Of a DNA stretch of 64,000 nt, positions 25,649-33,743 are shown piece by piece; positions within the stretch are counted from its first letter, which is position 1; each line of letters starts with the position of its first letter. The notes under the pieces are model-generated. The model ran no database searches. It was not told the DNA's origin and worked only from the letters and a program-made list of their open reading frames with translations. This stretch comes from Ruminococcus sp. (GTDB lineage Bacteria > Bacillota > Clostridia > Oscillospirales > Ruminococcaceae), in NCBI GenBank assembly GCA_022768805.1, contig JALELB010000062.1:1-64000 (forward strand). Direction: 5' to 3'. The position numbers and the translations under genes are program-made.

Positions 25649-26437
25649 TCAGGAATCCGAAGCACTGATGAGGCAAACCGGCACATAGGAAAACAGCTTC
25701 TCCAGCCGGTGGATCTCCTCCCGGGTAAAGTTCTCCCCTTCCAGGGTCAGACACTGGAGATTGGTCAGCCTAGTCAGAGAATCCGCATTGATGAGCTTAC
25801 CCTCGGCGCATACGGAAAGATCCCGCAGCTGGGTCAGAGGTGCCAGCAGGGACAGATCCGAAAGTCCGGTCCACTCCAGATCCAGTGCATGCAGCTGCTT
25901 CAGGGCTGCCAGATCCTCCAGGGCAAAATTCGCCGGTTCATCCGTTGAAAAAATGGACAGCATCCGCAGCTGCTCACAGTCCCGCAGCAGATACAGATCG
26001 AATGCAGCTGTATCCATCAGGTTCAGCGTATCCAGATGTTCCATGCCCCCCAGCACGGACAAGTCCCCGAACTGCTTCACCCCATCCAGCGTCAGCACGG
26101 TCACGTTTGGGAATGCATACAAAAAGGATGGATCCGTCAGGGCTTTTCCGGCAATGGTCAGATCCGCAAGCTGTACATAAGAACCCGTATCCTGCACCTG
26201 GCTCAGGTCGCAGTTTGCAAGCTCCAGCTCTTTCAGATTCGGGCAAAGCCGCAAAAAGGCAAAGGACTTGAGCTGTAAGCCTGTCAGGGACAATTCCGTC
26301 AGTCCCTCCAGCCATGCAGGATCCAGCTCCCGTTTTCCAAACAGACGGTGGAGCACGCCCTGCTCCCGTGTCTGCATGTTATATAGCTGCCGGAACAGTG
26401 CCTTGTCTTGTATATCCGGGTGGTTCCAGGTTATCAT
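25649..26437 (-). CDS. Leucine-rich repeat protein
   Basis: 262 residues, no signal peptide. About seven repeats of roughly 22-24 residues of the LxxLxLxxC/N type run from residue 45 onwards (LTELSLTGLQLKSFAFLRLCPNLKELELANC, LDTLNLMDTAAF, LHALDLEWTGLSDLSLL, LQCLTLEGENF). This predicts a cytoplasmic solenoid for protein binding. The first 40 residues are a non-repeat cap. It lies 10 nt after the AraC-type regulator and downstream of the PBP5-like pseudoenzyme, so all three appear to be one transcript. The partner is unknown. Confidence 0.8.
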   Translation of the reverse strand: MITWNHPDIQDKALFRQLYNMQTREQGVLHRLFGKRELDPAWLEGLTELSLTGLQLKSFAFLRLCPNLKELELANCDLSQVQDTGSYVQLADLTIAGKALTDPSFLYAFPNVTVLTLDGVKQFGDLSVLGGMEHLDTLNLMDTAAFDLYLLRDCEQLRMLSIFSTDEPANFALEDLAALKQLHALDLEWTGLSDLSLLAPLTQLRDLSVCAEGKLINADSLTRLTNLQCLTLEGENFTREEIHRLEKLFSYVPVCLISASDS

Positions 26438-26447
26438 GGCTTTCTCC

Positions 26448-27311
26448 TTAATCCCGCCAGCGCTTCCGGAACGCCAGGCAGGTCATATTCTCCGCTTTTT
26501 TGAATTGCTTGGTAAAATAGCTCTGATCGTGAAAGCCGCATAGCTCCGCAATTTCGTCCACAGACTTATCCGTAAACCGGAGCAGCCGCTTGGCATAGTT
26601 AATGCGCATGGCAATAATATGCTGGAAAATGGTTTCCCCGTAGGCCTTCTTAAATTCCCGTGTCAGATAGTATTTGCTGATATAAAATTTCCGGGAAAGC
26701 TCGTCCAGGGTAATATCCGTACAGAAATGCTCATTCAGGTAAGTAAGAATGGTATGCAGCTTGGCACGCAGGGCGTTATCCTCCGGCCGGATGCTGCGAA
26801 AGGTCAGAAGCTGGGTCAGCAGATTCACCAGCAGTTCAGAGGTCAGAATCTCGGTTTCCGCGGTTTTCTCCCCGTTGATGCGCATCAGCTCCTGCAGGAT
26901 GTCAATAAACTTGGCAGTGGACGCAGGACTGAACACACAGTGGTTCTGACTGGAGAAAAGATCAAAGTAGGCCTCTGAGGTGCAGCCGTTAAAATGTGCC
27001 CACATTACTTCCCAGGGAGTTTCTCCGACGCTGTAATAGGAATGGGGCTTGCGGCAGTCGATGAAAAAGCACTCTCCCTTGGTCAGCGTGTAGGTAGCTT
27101 CTCCGTAATGCAGCACACCCTTGCCCCCAAGCACAACCACAAACAAAAAGGACTGCAGATTGATCCGTTTTGTATTATGCCTCTTGTTGGTTTTCAGATA
27201 GCCGGTTTCCTGCAGATAGAAAAAACTCTTTTTGGCAGTGGCGCTGGGTGTGCTGATGATCCGCACATCCTGTTCAGCAAATCCCGGCGTTTCGATTTTT
27301 TCCTGTATCAT
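26448..27311 (-). CDS. AraC family transcriptional regulator
   Basis: 287 residues. An N-terminal cupin-type sensing domain (FVVVLGGKGVLHYGEATYTLTKGECFFIDCRKPHSYY) is joined to a C-terminal pair of helix-turn-helix motifs (ITLDELSRKFYISKYYLTREFKKAYG and VDEIAELCGFHDQSYFTKQFKKAENM). Regulators of this shape usually respond to sugars or glycosides. Start at 27311 (MIQEKIE) falls 16 nt after the stop of the PBP-like gene; a longer frame would overlap it. No adjacent sugar operon is present, so the target may be the LRR gene or lie elsewhere. Confidence 0.88.
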   Translation of the reverse strand: MIQEKIETPGFAEQDVRIISTPSATAKKSFFYLQETGYLKTNKRHNTKRINLQSFLFVVVLGGKGVLHYGEATYTLTKGECFFIDCRKPHSYYSVGETPWEVMWAHFNGCTSEAYFDLFSSQNHCVFSPASTAKFIDILQELMRINGEKTAETEILTSELLVNLLTQLLTFRSIRPEDNALRAKLHTILTYLNEHFCTDITLDELSRKFYISKYYLTREFKKAYGETIFQHIIAMRINYAKRLLRFTDKSVDEIAELCGFHDQSYFTKQFKKAENMTCLAFRKRWRD

Positions 27312-27327
27312 GGCTGACTCACCCCAT

Positions 27328-28743
27328 CTATCTGTCCCGGCGGATCCGGGTACCTTTTTTCCGCTTATCCCGGACCAGCCCCCGGACGGGCCGGTTGCGT
27401 CTGGGATAAATCCGGGTAAAGTAAATGCATAGGCCAAGATACAGCACGGTCAGCACGATGGAAAGAATCAGCGCGGTTTTCATCCATCTGGAATGGGGAA
27501 ACTGCCGGGCAGCAGAAAGATTAAACCGGAAAAAGGACTGTTCCACATCGCTGGTTGCCACCAGATCCACCTTTTTCAGGGTTTCCCCTCCGTACCGCAG
27601 CTCAATGCTGCCCAAAACCTGTCCCTTCTGCACCGGCGCCTTCACGCTGTCTTCCTTAACCACAATCCGCTGCACTGCACTTCGGTTCACATTATCCGGC
27701 CAGAGCATCACCAGCTCCTCCCGGGGCTTCAGGATGACATAGTTGTTCTCATCCTTTGCATTCTCCACCGAGACCTCAGCAATCTCTTCATTCAGACTCA
27801 GGATCTCCTCGTAACTGAAGTGGTCAAATGCCCAGTCCAGCACTGTTGCGGCATCAAGCAGATGATAATAGGTATTCTCCTTCTTGTCATTGTAGATGGG
27901 GGACTGCATGAGGATTACCAGGTAATGATGTCCGTCCCGTGCGGCATCAAGCACAATATTTCTGCCGTATTCCTGGAGAGTTGCGGTTTTCAGCCCTGCC
28001 ACGCCCTTGTAGTAATACCGGCTGTCCGCATCCATCATAATATTGGAATGCTCCCAGGTCAGGCTTCCGCCGGAATGGTTTTCCGCAGTGCGGATCCGGG
28101 GAGAATAGCTTTCCGTCCGGGCAATATCCAGCACCCTTGGAGCATTGGCCTGGATATACTGCAGCAGCAGCAGCATATCTCCGGCGGTGGTCACCTGCTT
28201 TTCGTTATACCGGCCGTCCGGATTGGTAAAGTGTGTGTTCTGCATGCCGATTTCTTCCGCCTTCAGATTCATCATCGCCACAAAGCCCGGCACACTGCCG
28301 TGACCGATTTCGTTGGCAATCACCACGGAAGCCTCACAGGAGGAGGTCAGCAGCATGGCGTAGAGCAGCTCCTCCAGGGTGAATACATCATTCCGGTAAA
28401 TTTCCGCATAACGCAAATCGCTGGGGTAGCGGTATTCCATAAACGGGTCAAAAAGGGAGCCCTTCACCGTAACCTGTGTGCCGGAAAGATCCTGGCAGTT
28501 TTCCACGCAGATCAGCGCCGTCATCAGATTCACCAGGGCACCGGGCATCATTTCCTGATCCGCATGCTTGGCATAAAGGGTCATCCGGGTATCCGTGCTG
28601 TACAGGATAGCCGCTTCACTTTTCAGATCAAAGGATGGTGTGAACATGGCGGATGCATGCAGACCCGGCAGGCATACGCTTACTGCGGTAATGCAGCAGA
28701 TCACCAGAACAGCTGCTTTTTTCAGTTGTTGTATCCAACGCAT
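27328..28743 (-). CDS. PBP5/DacA-like pseudoenzyme (all three catalytic motifs altered)
   Basis: 471 residues: signal peptide (about 1-31), a penicillin-binding peptidase-like domain (about 40-290), a PBP5-like C-terminal beta domain (about 300-400), then a transmembrane segment (about 423-445) and a basic tail. The fold is evident from ILYSTDTRMTLYAKHADQEMMPGALVNLMTAL and IGMQNTHFTNPDG. However, SxxK reads A69-L-V-N72, SxN reads S135-C-E137, and KTG reads KTA (252-254). Without nucleophile Ser and general-base Lys it cannot act as a D,D-carboxypeptidase or bind penicillin covalently. The reading frame is intact, so it is probably a functional non-enzyme, perhaps a peptidoglycan-binding or regulatory protein. 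Confidence 0.85.
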   Translation of the reverse strand: MRWIQQLKKAAVLVICCITAVSVCLPGLHASAMFTPSFDLKSEAAILYSTDTRMTLYAKHADQEMMPGALVNLMTALICVENCQDLSGTQVTVKGSLFDPFMEYRYPSDLRYAEIYRNDVFTLEELLYAMLLTSSCEASVVIANEIGHGSVPGFVAMMNLKAEEIGMQNTHFTNPDGRYNEKQVTTAGDMLLLLQYIQANAPRVLDIARTESYSPRIRTAENHSGGSLTWEHSNIMMDADSRYYYKGVAGLKTATLQEYGRNIVLDAARDGHHYLVILMQSPIYNDKKENTYYHLLDAATVLDWAFDHFSYEEILSLNEEIAEVSVENAKDENNYVILKPREELVMLWPDNVNRSAVQRIVVKEDSVKAPVQKGQVLGSIELRYGGETLKKVDLVATSDVEQSFFRFNLSAARQFPHSRWMKTALILSIVLTVLYLGLCIYFTRIYPRRNRPVRGLVRDKRKKGTRIRRDR

Positions 28744-28861
28744 ATCGGTTCCCCCACTCTATGCATGCAATCGTATTCTGCATGCGTTTTGACGTATATT
28801 TTATTATACCAAATTTTTAAGCATTCGGCTAGTCTTTTTTCGAGAAAAATTCAAAAAATAT

Positions 28862-28890
28862 ATTTACCCCGGTCAAAAAATGTGCTATAC
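28862..28890 (+). promoter_or_regulatory. Promoter of the metallophosphoesterase gene
   Basis: TTTACC, 17 bp, TATACT, about 50 nt upstream of the start codon. Confidence 0.6.
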
Positions 28891-28939
28891 TGTCCAATAG
28901 AGCAAAAATGGCACAAGCAACATGAGGAGGCACATATTC

Positions 28940-29614
28940 GTGATCTATGTAACCGGTGATATGCACGGTGATTTTTCCCGCTTCAAGGACTCCCGGCTGA
29001 AAAAGCTCCGTGCAGGAGACACCCTGCTGGTATGCGGAGACTTCGGTTTTCTCTGGGACGGCTCCCGGCAGGAGCAGAAGCTGCTCAAGAAAATCGGCAA
29101 TCTCAAATACAATGTAGCATTCGTGGACGGCTGCCACGAAAATTTCGATCTGCTGGAGGATTATGAAGTAACAGAATGGAATGGCGGCCGGGTACATCAT
29201 ATCTGCGGAAATCTCTATCACCTGATGCGGGGAGAAATCTACGAAATCGAGGGGGAACGGATTTTCACCTTCGGCGGCGGACACAGCGGAGATTTCGACA
29301 TCCGCCGGGATACGGACAACTGGTGGGAACGGGAGCAGCCCAGCTATGAAGAAATCATGCACGCAGTGGAAACCCTGGGGCAGGCGGACAATGCGGTGGA
29401 TTTCATCATTACCCATGAGCCCCCGGCTTCCCTGAAGGACTGTCTGAACGTGGATACCTCCCAGCGGCTGGAGATGCATGCCTTCTTTGAGGACATCATC
29501 AAGGTCTGCACCTTCCGGAAATGGTATTTCGGCAAATGCCACATGAACAAGCGGATCCCCCTGAAGTTCTATGCTATCTTCGATGAGGTACACTGTCTGA
29601 ACGAACCGGCATAA
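28940..29614 (+). CDS. Metallophosphoesterase
   Basis: 224 residues of the calcineurin-like fold: VTGDMHGDFSRF (GDxHG, metal 1), LLVCGDFGFLWDG (GDxxD-like, lacking the final Asp-Arg-Gly), VDGCHENFDLL (GNHE-like, metal 2), FGGGHSGD and the late His-containing segments IITHEPPASL and WYFGKCHMNK. A two-metal centre is likely. The substrate is unknown: nucleotides, phosphoproteins or lipids are options. I use the GTG at 28940 because the ATG at 28922 lies directly before and partly overlaps the GAGGAGG ribosome site. Confidence 0.85.
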   Translation: MIYVTGDMHGDFSRFKDSRLKKLRAGDTLLVCGDFGFLWDGSRQEQKLLKKIGNLKYNVAFVDGCHENFDLLEDYEVTEWNGGRVHHICGNLYHLMRGEIYEIEGERIFTFGGGHSGDFDIRRDTDNWWEREQPSYEEIMHAVETLGQADNAVDFIITHEPPASLKDCLNVDTSQRLEMHAFFEDIIKVCTFRKWYFGKCHMNKRIPLKFYAIFDEVHCLNEPA

Positions 29615-29638
29615 TCCGGTAAAACCGCCAGGCAATGC

Positions 29639-29667
29639 TTGACGAACGGCTGTATTTATGGTATGAT
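29639..29667 (+). promoter_or_regulatory. Sigma-A promoter of the DEAD-box helicase gene
   Basis: TTGACG (29639-29644), 17 bp, TATGAT (29662-29667). Predicted transcription start near 29674, directly before a hairpin. Confidence 0.75.
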
Positions 29668-29674
29668 AAGAAAA

Positions 29675-29707
29675 GGCGGGGAATGGACTCCCCGCTTCTT
29701 CATTTTT
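29675..29707 (+). terminator. Hairpin with T-rich tail at the very start of the helicase leader
   Basis: GCGGGG/CCCCGC arms with a small loop, followed by TTCTTCATTTTT. It can end the upstream phosphoesterase transcript, but it also sits at the predicted 5' end of the helicase mRNA. Confidence 0.65.
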
Positions 29708-29736
29708 CAGCAATCCCCAGAACGAAAGGATACAAC

Positions 29737-31458
29737 ATGCAATTCAGTCAACTTCCACTTTCCCAGCCCCTGCTGGATGCTGTCGCACAGATGGGTTTTA
29801 CAGAAATGACAGAAATCCAGGAAAAGAGCATTCCGCTGATGATGCAGGGCGTGGATCTCATCGGCAGATCCAACACCGGCACCGGCAAAACCGCCGCATT
29901 CGGCATTCCCGCCGTGGAGTCCATCAGCAAGGATGACAGCCACTGCGTACAGGTGCTGATCCTCTGCCCCACCCGTGAGCTTGCCATGCAGGCCTGCGAG
30001 GAGCTGAAAAAGCTTTCCCGCTTCATGCCCTGGGTACGGCCCTGTGCGGTATACGGCGGCGCCAGCATGGATCGGCAGATCGGCGACCTCAAACGGGGTG
30101 CAAATATTGTGGTGGGCACACCGGGACGGATCATGGACCATATGAACCGGCGCACCCTCAAGCTGCAGAATCTGAAAACCGTGATTCTGGACGAGGCGGA
30201 CGAAATGCTCAATATGGGCTTCCGGGAAGACATTGAAACCATCCTCTCCGGCGTACCGGAGCAGCGGCAGACCGTGCTGTTTTCTGCCACCATGCCTCCG
30301 GAGATCATGGCCATCACCAAGCAGTTCCAGAAGGATCCCACCGTGATTAAAATTGCCGCAAAGCACCGCACCGTGGACACCATCGAACAGTACTACTACG
30401 AAACTGCCATGGGCAGAAAAACCGATGCTCTCCGGCTTCTGCTTCTGGCCTATGAGCCCAGATCCGCCATGGTGTTCTGCAATACCAAGCGCACGGTGGA
30501 CGAGCTGACAGAGGCGCTTTGTGACAAGGGCGTCCAGGCCGCCGGTCTCCACGGAGATATGAAGCAGATGCAGCGCACCCAGGTGATGAACGCCTTCAAA
30601 AGCGGCAGAATCGGGGTGCTGGTTGCCACGGACGTAGCAGCCCGGGGCATTGACGTAAGCGGCATCGATGTAGTATTCAACTACGATCTGCCCCAGGACA
30701 ACGAGTATTATATTCACCGGATCGGCAGAACCGGACGGGCGGGCAAATCCGGCACAGCCCTCACCCTGGTCAGCGGCAGGCGGCAGGTATTCGCCCTGCG
30801 GGACATTGCAAAATACACCAAGGCGGAGATTATCCAGAAGGCACTCCCCACCCGGGCAGAGCTTGCAGACAAAAAAACAGCCCAGCTGCACGATGCCGTA
30901 GCACAGGCCTGCGGTGAACAGACATCCGACCGGGCGGCAAAGCTGCTAGCCCGGCTAACCGATGAGGGCTATACACCGGAACAGATTGCGAAGGCGCTGC
31001 TGGAGGAAAAGCTGTCCGCCGCTTTGCAGAGTATTCCGGAATTCGATGCGCCCCAGCCCATCCGCCGGGAAGGCAAACGGGGCAAAAGCAGCACTGCCAC
31101 TGCAAAGGTGGATATCAATATCGGCAGACAGCAGCGGATTGCACCGAATTTCATTCTGGGTGCATTGGTTGACGCAACCGGCATGTCTGGCAAGGACTTC
31201 GGCAAGATTGACATTTTTGACCAGCACACCACTGTGGAGGTGCCGGAAGCCGAGATGGATTTTGTCATCGACGCCCTGAATGCCGGCAAAATCAACGGGC
31301 ATAAGGTTACGGTCAAGCGCTATGAGGGCAAGGAAACCAGCAGCCGCAGCGATTTCCGGGGCAGACAGCGGAGCGACGGGTTCAGCCGCCGTCCCCGGGG
31401 AAGGAATACAGACCGGCGCAGCGAGCATAAGAAGCAATCCAGAAGATTTTACGGATAA
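29737..31458 (+). CDS. DEAD-box RNA helicase (DeaD/CsdA-like)
   Basis: 573-residue ATP-dependent RNA helicase for RNA remodelling or ribosome assembly. In order: Q-motif region (FTEMTEIQEKSIP), motif I SNTGTGKTA, motif Ia PTRELA, motif II DEADE, motif III SAT, motif V ATDVAARGID, motif VI HRIGRTGRAG. Residues about 450-530 form a DbpA-like RNA-binding domain (VDINIGRQQRIAPNFILGALVD), and an Arg/Gly/Ser-rich basic tail follows. Start at 29737 (MQFSQLPLS) has GAAAGGA upstream. It is preceded by a long structured leader, and a 40-residue membrane peptide gene follows after 17 nt. Confidence 0.93.
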   Translation: MQFSQLPLSQPLLDAVAQMGFTEMTEIQEKSIPLMMQGVDLIGRSNTGTGKTAAFGIPAVESISKDDSHCVQVLILCPTRELAMQACEELKKLSRFMPWVRPCAVYGGASMDRQIGDLKRGANIVVGTPGRIMDHMNRRTLKLQNLKTVILDEADEMLNMGFREDIETILSGVPEQRQTVLFSATMPPEIMAITKQFQKDPTVIKIAAKHRTVDTIEQYYYETAMGRKTDALRLLLLAYEPRSAMVFCNTKRTVDELTEALCDKGVQAAGLHGDMKQMQRTQVMNAFKSGRIGVLVATDVAARGIDVSGIDVVFNYDLPQDNEYYIHRIGRTGRAGKSGTALTLVSGRRQVFALRDIAKYTKAEIIQKALPTRAELADKKTAQLHDAVAQACGEQTSDRAAKLLARLTDEGYTPEQIAKALLEEKLSAALQSIPEFDAPQPIRREGKRGKSSTATAKVDINIGRQQRIAPNFILGALVDATGMSGKDFGKIDIFDQHTTVEVPEAEMDFVIDALNAGKINGHKVTVKRYEGKETSSRSDFRGRQRSDGFSRRPRGRNTDRRSEHKKQSRRFYG

Positions 31459-31475
31459 AGCGAAAGGAAGAGATT

Positions 31476-31598
31476 ATGAAAGCCAAGAAAAACAAGCAGC
31501 CCCCGAAAAAGTCCACGGCAATGCGCATCTTCATCCTTGTACTGGCAGGTCTGCTCCTGCTGTCCTTTGTGATTTTCCCGGTTATGAATATGTTCTGA
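31476..31598 (+). CDS. Small single-pass membrane protein (40 aa)
   Basis: ATG at 31476 with AAGGAAGAG upstream; stop TGA at 31596. The first 15 residues are strongly basic (KAKKNKQPPKKSTAMR), followed by one hydrophobic helix (IFILVLAGLLLLSFVIFPVM). Predicted to sit in the membrane with its N-terminus inside. It lies 17 nt after the helicase stop and before a terminator, so it is co-transcribed. Small basic/hydrophobic proteins like this are common in Firmicutes; its function is unknown. Confidence 0.65.
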   Translation: MKAKKNKQPPKKSTAMRIFILVLAGLLLLSFVIFPVMNMF

Positions 31599-31606
31599 TC
31601 CCAATG

Positions 31607-31652
31607 CAAACACCGTACAAAGCCGACAGGCGTGCTTTGTGCGGTGTTGTCT
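31607..31652. terminator. Intrinsic terminator, bidirectional
   Basis: AACACCG-ACAAAGC and GCTTTGTGCGGTGTT arms with a T-containing flank; it serves the helicase operon and the opposing acetyltransferase gene. Confidence 0.75.
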
Positions 31653-31659
31653 TTATCGG

Positions 31660-32106
31660 CTATGGCTCAAAATAATAGCGTACAAAGGCACGTTCCAGAT
31701 CATCCCGGAAGCCCAGGGAGCGGTAAAAGCGCTGTGCCCCTTCATTTTCCGGCAGGCAGGTCAATACGATCTCCAGGCACTGCTCCTGTTCACAGATCCG
31801 GCAAAGCTCTGCGAACAGCGCCTTGCCGATGCCTCGGCTCCGGTAGGCGGGGTCCACGCACACATACCAGATGGTGGCCATGGGGCGCATGCCGTCAAAC
31901 ACCGTGCGGAAAAAATGCAGGGTTGCATAGGCAACCACCTTTCCATCCAGTTTTCCTGCCACCAGCCGGTAGCTGGGATCCTTGCTGCACAGGGCAAAGG
32001 CTCGCTCTACCTCCTCCTTTGGCACGGATTCGGAAAAGCTCTGCATGCACAGCTCGTAGCAGGCAGAAAGATCCTCTTTTGTCAGCGGTTCAAAGGTCAG
32101 TTCCAT
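31660..32106 (-). CDS. GNAT family N-acetyltransferase
   Basis: 148 residues. The acetyl-CoA site motif VDPAYRSRGIGKALFAELCRI (about residues 80-100) and the late NEGAQRFYRSLGF are intact. The target is unknown. Start at 32106 (MELTFEPL) follows AAAGGAG; the longer in-frame extension to 32190 runs into the promoter region of the neighbouring gene. It stands alone, convergent with the helicase operon. Confidence 0.85.
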   Translation of the reverse strand: MELTFEPLTKEDLSACYELCMQSFSESVPKEEVERAFALCSKDPSYRLVAGKLDGKVVAYATLHFFRTVFDGMRPMATIWYVCVDPAYRSRGIGKALFAELCRICEQEQCLEIVLTCLPENEGAQRFYRSLGFRDDLERAFVRYYFEP

Positions 32107-32200
32107 GCTTTTGACTCCTTTCATTCTCACGACAGTGTAGCACAGCAGAGCAGCATTTGTCAAGATTCTGTAAAAAGTTTGTTCTGGCAAGATTCCCCTC

Positions 32201-32229
32201 TTGCAATTCTGCCTGATTTATGCTATACT
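32201..32229 (+). promoter_or_regulatory. Promoter of the sortase cassette
   Basis: TTGCAA (32201-32206), 17 bp, TATACT (32224-32229), 37 nt before the start codon of the exported protein. Confidence 0.75.
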
Positions 32230-32266
32230 TTTTATGTATTGAACTACGGAACAGGAGGTTATCACA

Positions 32267-33046
32267 ATGAACCGAATCAAACGCATTCTATACGCAGCAG
32301 CAGTTGCAGGCTCTGTATGCATTGCTATCGCAGCAGGCAGCCTGTCCGCTTCCGCCACAACAAAAGAAGATGTCGTTGCCGCTGCAAGGGCAGCCGGCTT
32401 TCCGGAGGTATATATCCAAGCCGGAATCAACAAGCTCAACGAAGATGAATATACCTCAGAGGACTATGATTCCTTTATTGCCGCCATGAAAACCTATGAG
32501 GAGGAAATCTGGGCAAAGATTAACGAGCAGTTCGGTGTGACCGGTACAACCGCTCCCGAAAAGGAAAACAGCACTACCACCAGCACCACCACTGCGCCGG
32601 CACAGACGGAGCAATCCGGCGGTGCAGTCACCACCAAGCCGAAGCCCTTCATCAACATGACCCTGGAGGAAAAGGTGGCATATGTCCAGTCTTTGCCGGA
32701 AAGTGAGCAGGCAAAGTTCTTAGCTTCCCTTTCCACTGCGGAGAAGAACAGCATCATTAAGCAGCTGAGTCTGGATGATAAAACCGACATCATCAACAAG
32801 CTGGTGGAAACGGGAAAGACCATGGGCTTTTATTTCTCCGTAGAGGATCTGGAGGATGATAAGCTGACCATTTCCGCCCGGGATGAAGAGGGCAAGCTGA
32901 TTGACGTATCCTCCATGGGCATTGTGGTGGACGATACCGGCATTTCCCACACCGGGCTTATCTCCGGTGTGCTGACAGCAGTAGCCGCCGCAGGCGCAGG
33001 ACTGTACCTCATCGGCAGAAAGCTTGGAAAGGAACAGCATGAATAA
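32267..33046 (+). CDS. Exported protein with Thr-rich spacer and sortase-type C-terminus
   Basis: 259 residues. Signal peptide (about 1-30, cleavage near SASA), a helical domain to about residue 95, a Thr-rich spacer (about 96-125), a second helical domain (FINMTLEEKVAYVQSLPESEQ), then at the C-terminus ISHTG, a hydrophobic segment (LISGVLTAVAAAGAGLYLIG) and a basic tail (RKLGKEQHE). The last three elements have the layout of a sortase sorting signal with ISHTG in place of LPxTG. The gene overlaps the sortase gene by 8 nt. I infer that it is the dedicated substrate. The protein itself is unrecognised. Confidence 0.75.
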   Translation: MNRIKRILYAAAVAGSVCIAIAAGSLSASATTKEDVVAAARAAGFPEVYIQAGINKLNEDEYTSEDYDSFIAAMKTYEEEIWAKINEQFGVTGTTAPEKENSTTTSTTTAPAQTEQSGGAVTTKPKPFINMTLEEKVAYVQSLPESEQAKFLASLSTAEKNSIIKQLSLDDKTDIINKLVETGKTMGFYFSVEDLEDDKLTISARDEEGKLIDVSSMGIVVDDTGISHTGLISGVLTAVAAAGAGLYLIGRKLGKEQHE

Positions 33047-33743
33047 GACAGAACAGACGGAGCATCCCGCAAAGCCCTCACGGGCCGGGCTGATTGCAGA
33101 TCTTTGTACACCGCTTCTGCTGCTGGTGCTGTGCGGAGCCATCACGATTGCCGCTGCCATCCAGCCATACGAAAAGCTCCAGACCTATCTGCATATCGCC
33201 TTTATGGACAACTTCAAAAATGCAGAACCCCAGGCCGGGCTGCTCATCAAGGACAATAACATCAGCACGGAGCACCAGGGAGAAACCTATGCAGAGGGTG
33301 AAATCGAGCTGCCTGCCTTCGGCGAACAATATGCCACCCTCAGCTGCGCATCCATTGATCTCAGCGTGCCGGTATACTGGGGTTCCACCTCTGCCCTGCT
33401 GGAACGGGGCGCATGCCAGGCAACCAATTCCGTGGTGCTGGGCAATCCGGGCAACGTGGTGATTGACGCCCACGTGAACACCTTCTTTGCCCATCTGGAT
33501 CAGATTGCTGTGGGAGATACCATTGTCCTCTACACCCAGTACGGCAGGTTTACCTATGAGGCTTCGGAAACCGTTACCTTCAAGAAAACAGACAAGCAGT
33601 ATGTGATTCCCACAGAGGATGACCGGCTGACCCTGTACACCTGCATCAACAATGTATTTGGCTCCTCGGACGACCGATATGCGGTAATCTGCAAGCTGAC
33701 GGAGCGTGCATTCTACCAGGAAACGGAGGCGCAGAATCCATGA
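33039..33743 (+). CDS. Sortase family transpeptidase
   Basis: 234 residues, N-terminal transmembrane anchor (about 19-40) then an extracellular sortase barrel. Catalytic triad visible: His in VVIDAHVNTFFAHLDQIAVGD, Cys in LTLYTCINN (TLxTC) and Arg in SSDDRYAVICKL. The His surroundings (DAHVNT rather than TGHRxT) are unusual, and I would not assign a class with confidence. It joins a surface protein to the wall or to another protein. It overlaps the preceding exported protein gene and the following membrane protein gene (4 nt), so the three are a coupled cassette. Confidence 0.87.
   Translation: MNKTEQTEHPAKPSRAGLIADLCTPLLLLVLCGAITIAAAIQPYEKLQTYLHIAFMDNFKNAEPQAGLLIKDNNISTEHQGETYAEGEIELPAFGEQYATLSCASIDLSVPVYWGSTSALLERGACQATNSVVLGNPGNVVIDAHVNTFFAHLDQIAVGDTIVLYTQYGRFTYEASETVTFKKTDKQYVIPTEDDRLTLYTCINNVFGSSDDRYAVICKLTERAFYQETEAQNP

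Noticed and set aside
27493..28959. Plus-strand open frame of 488 codons opposite the PBP5-like gene
   Set aside because: Antisense artefact, no ribosome site, no motifs; it also runs through the promoter of the metallophosphoesterase gene.
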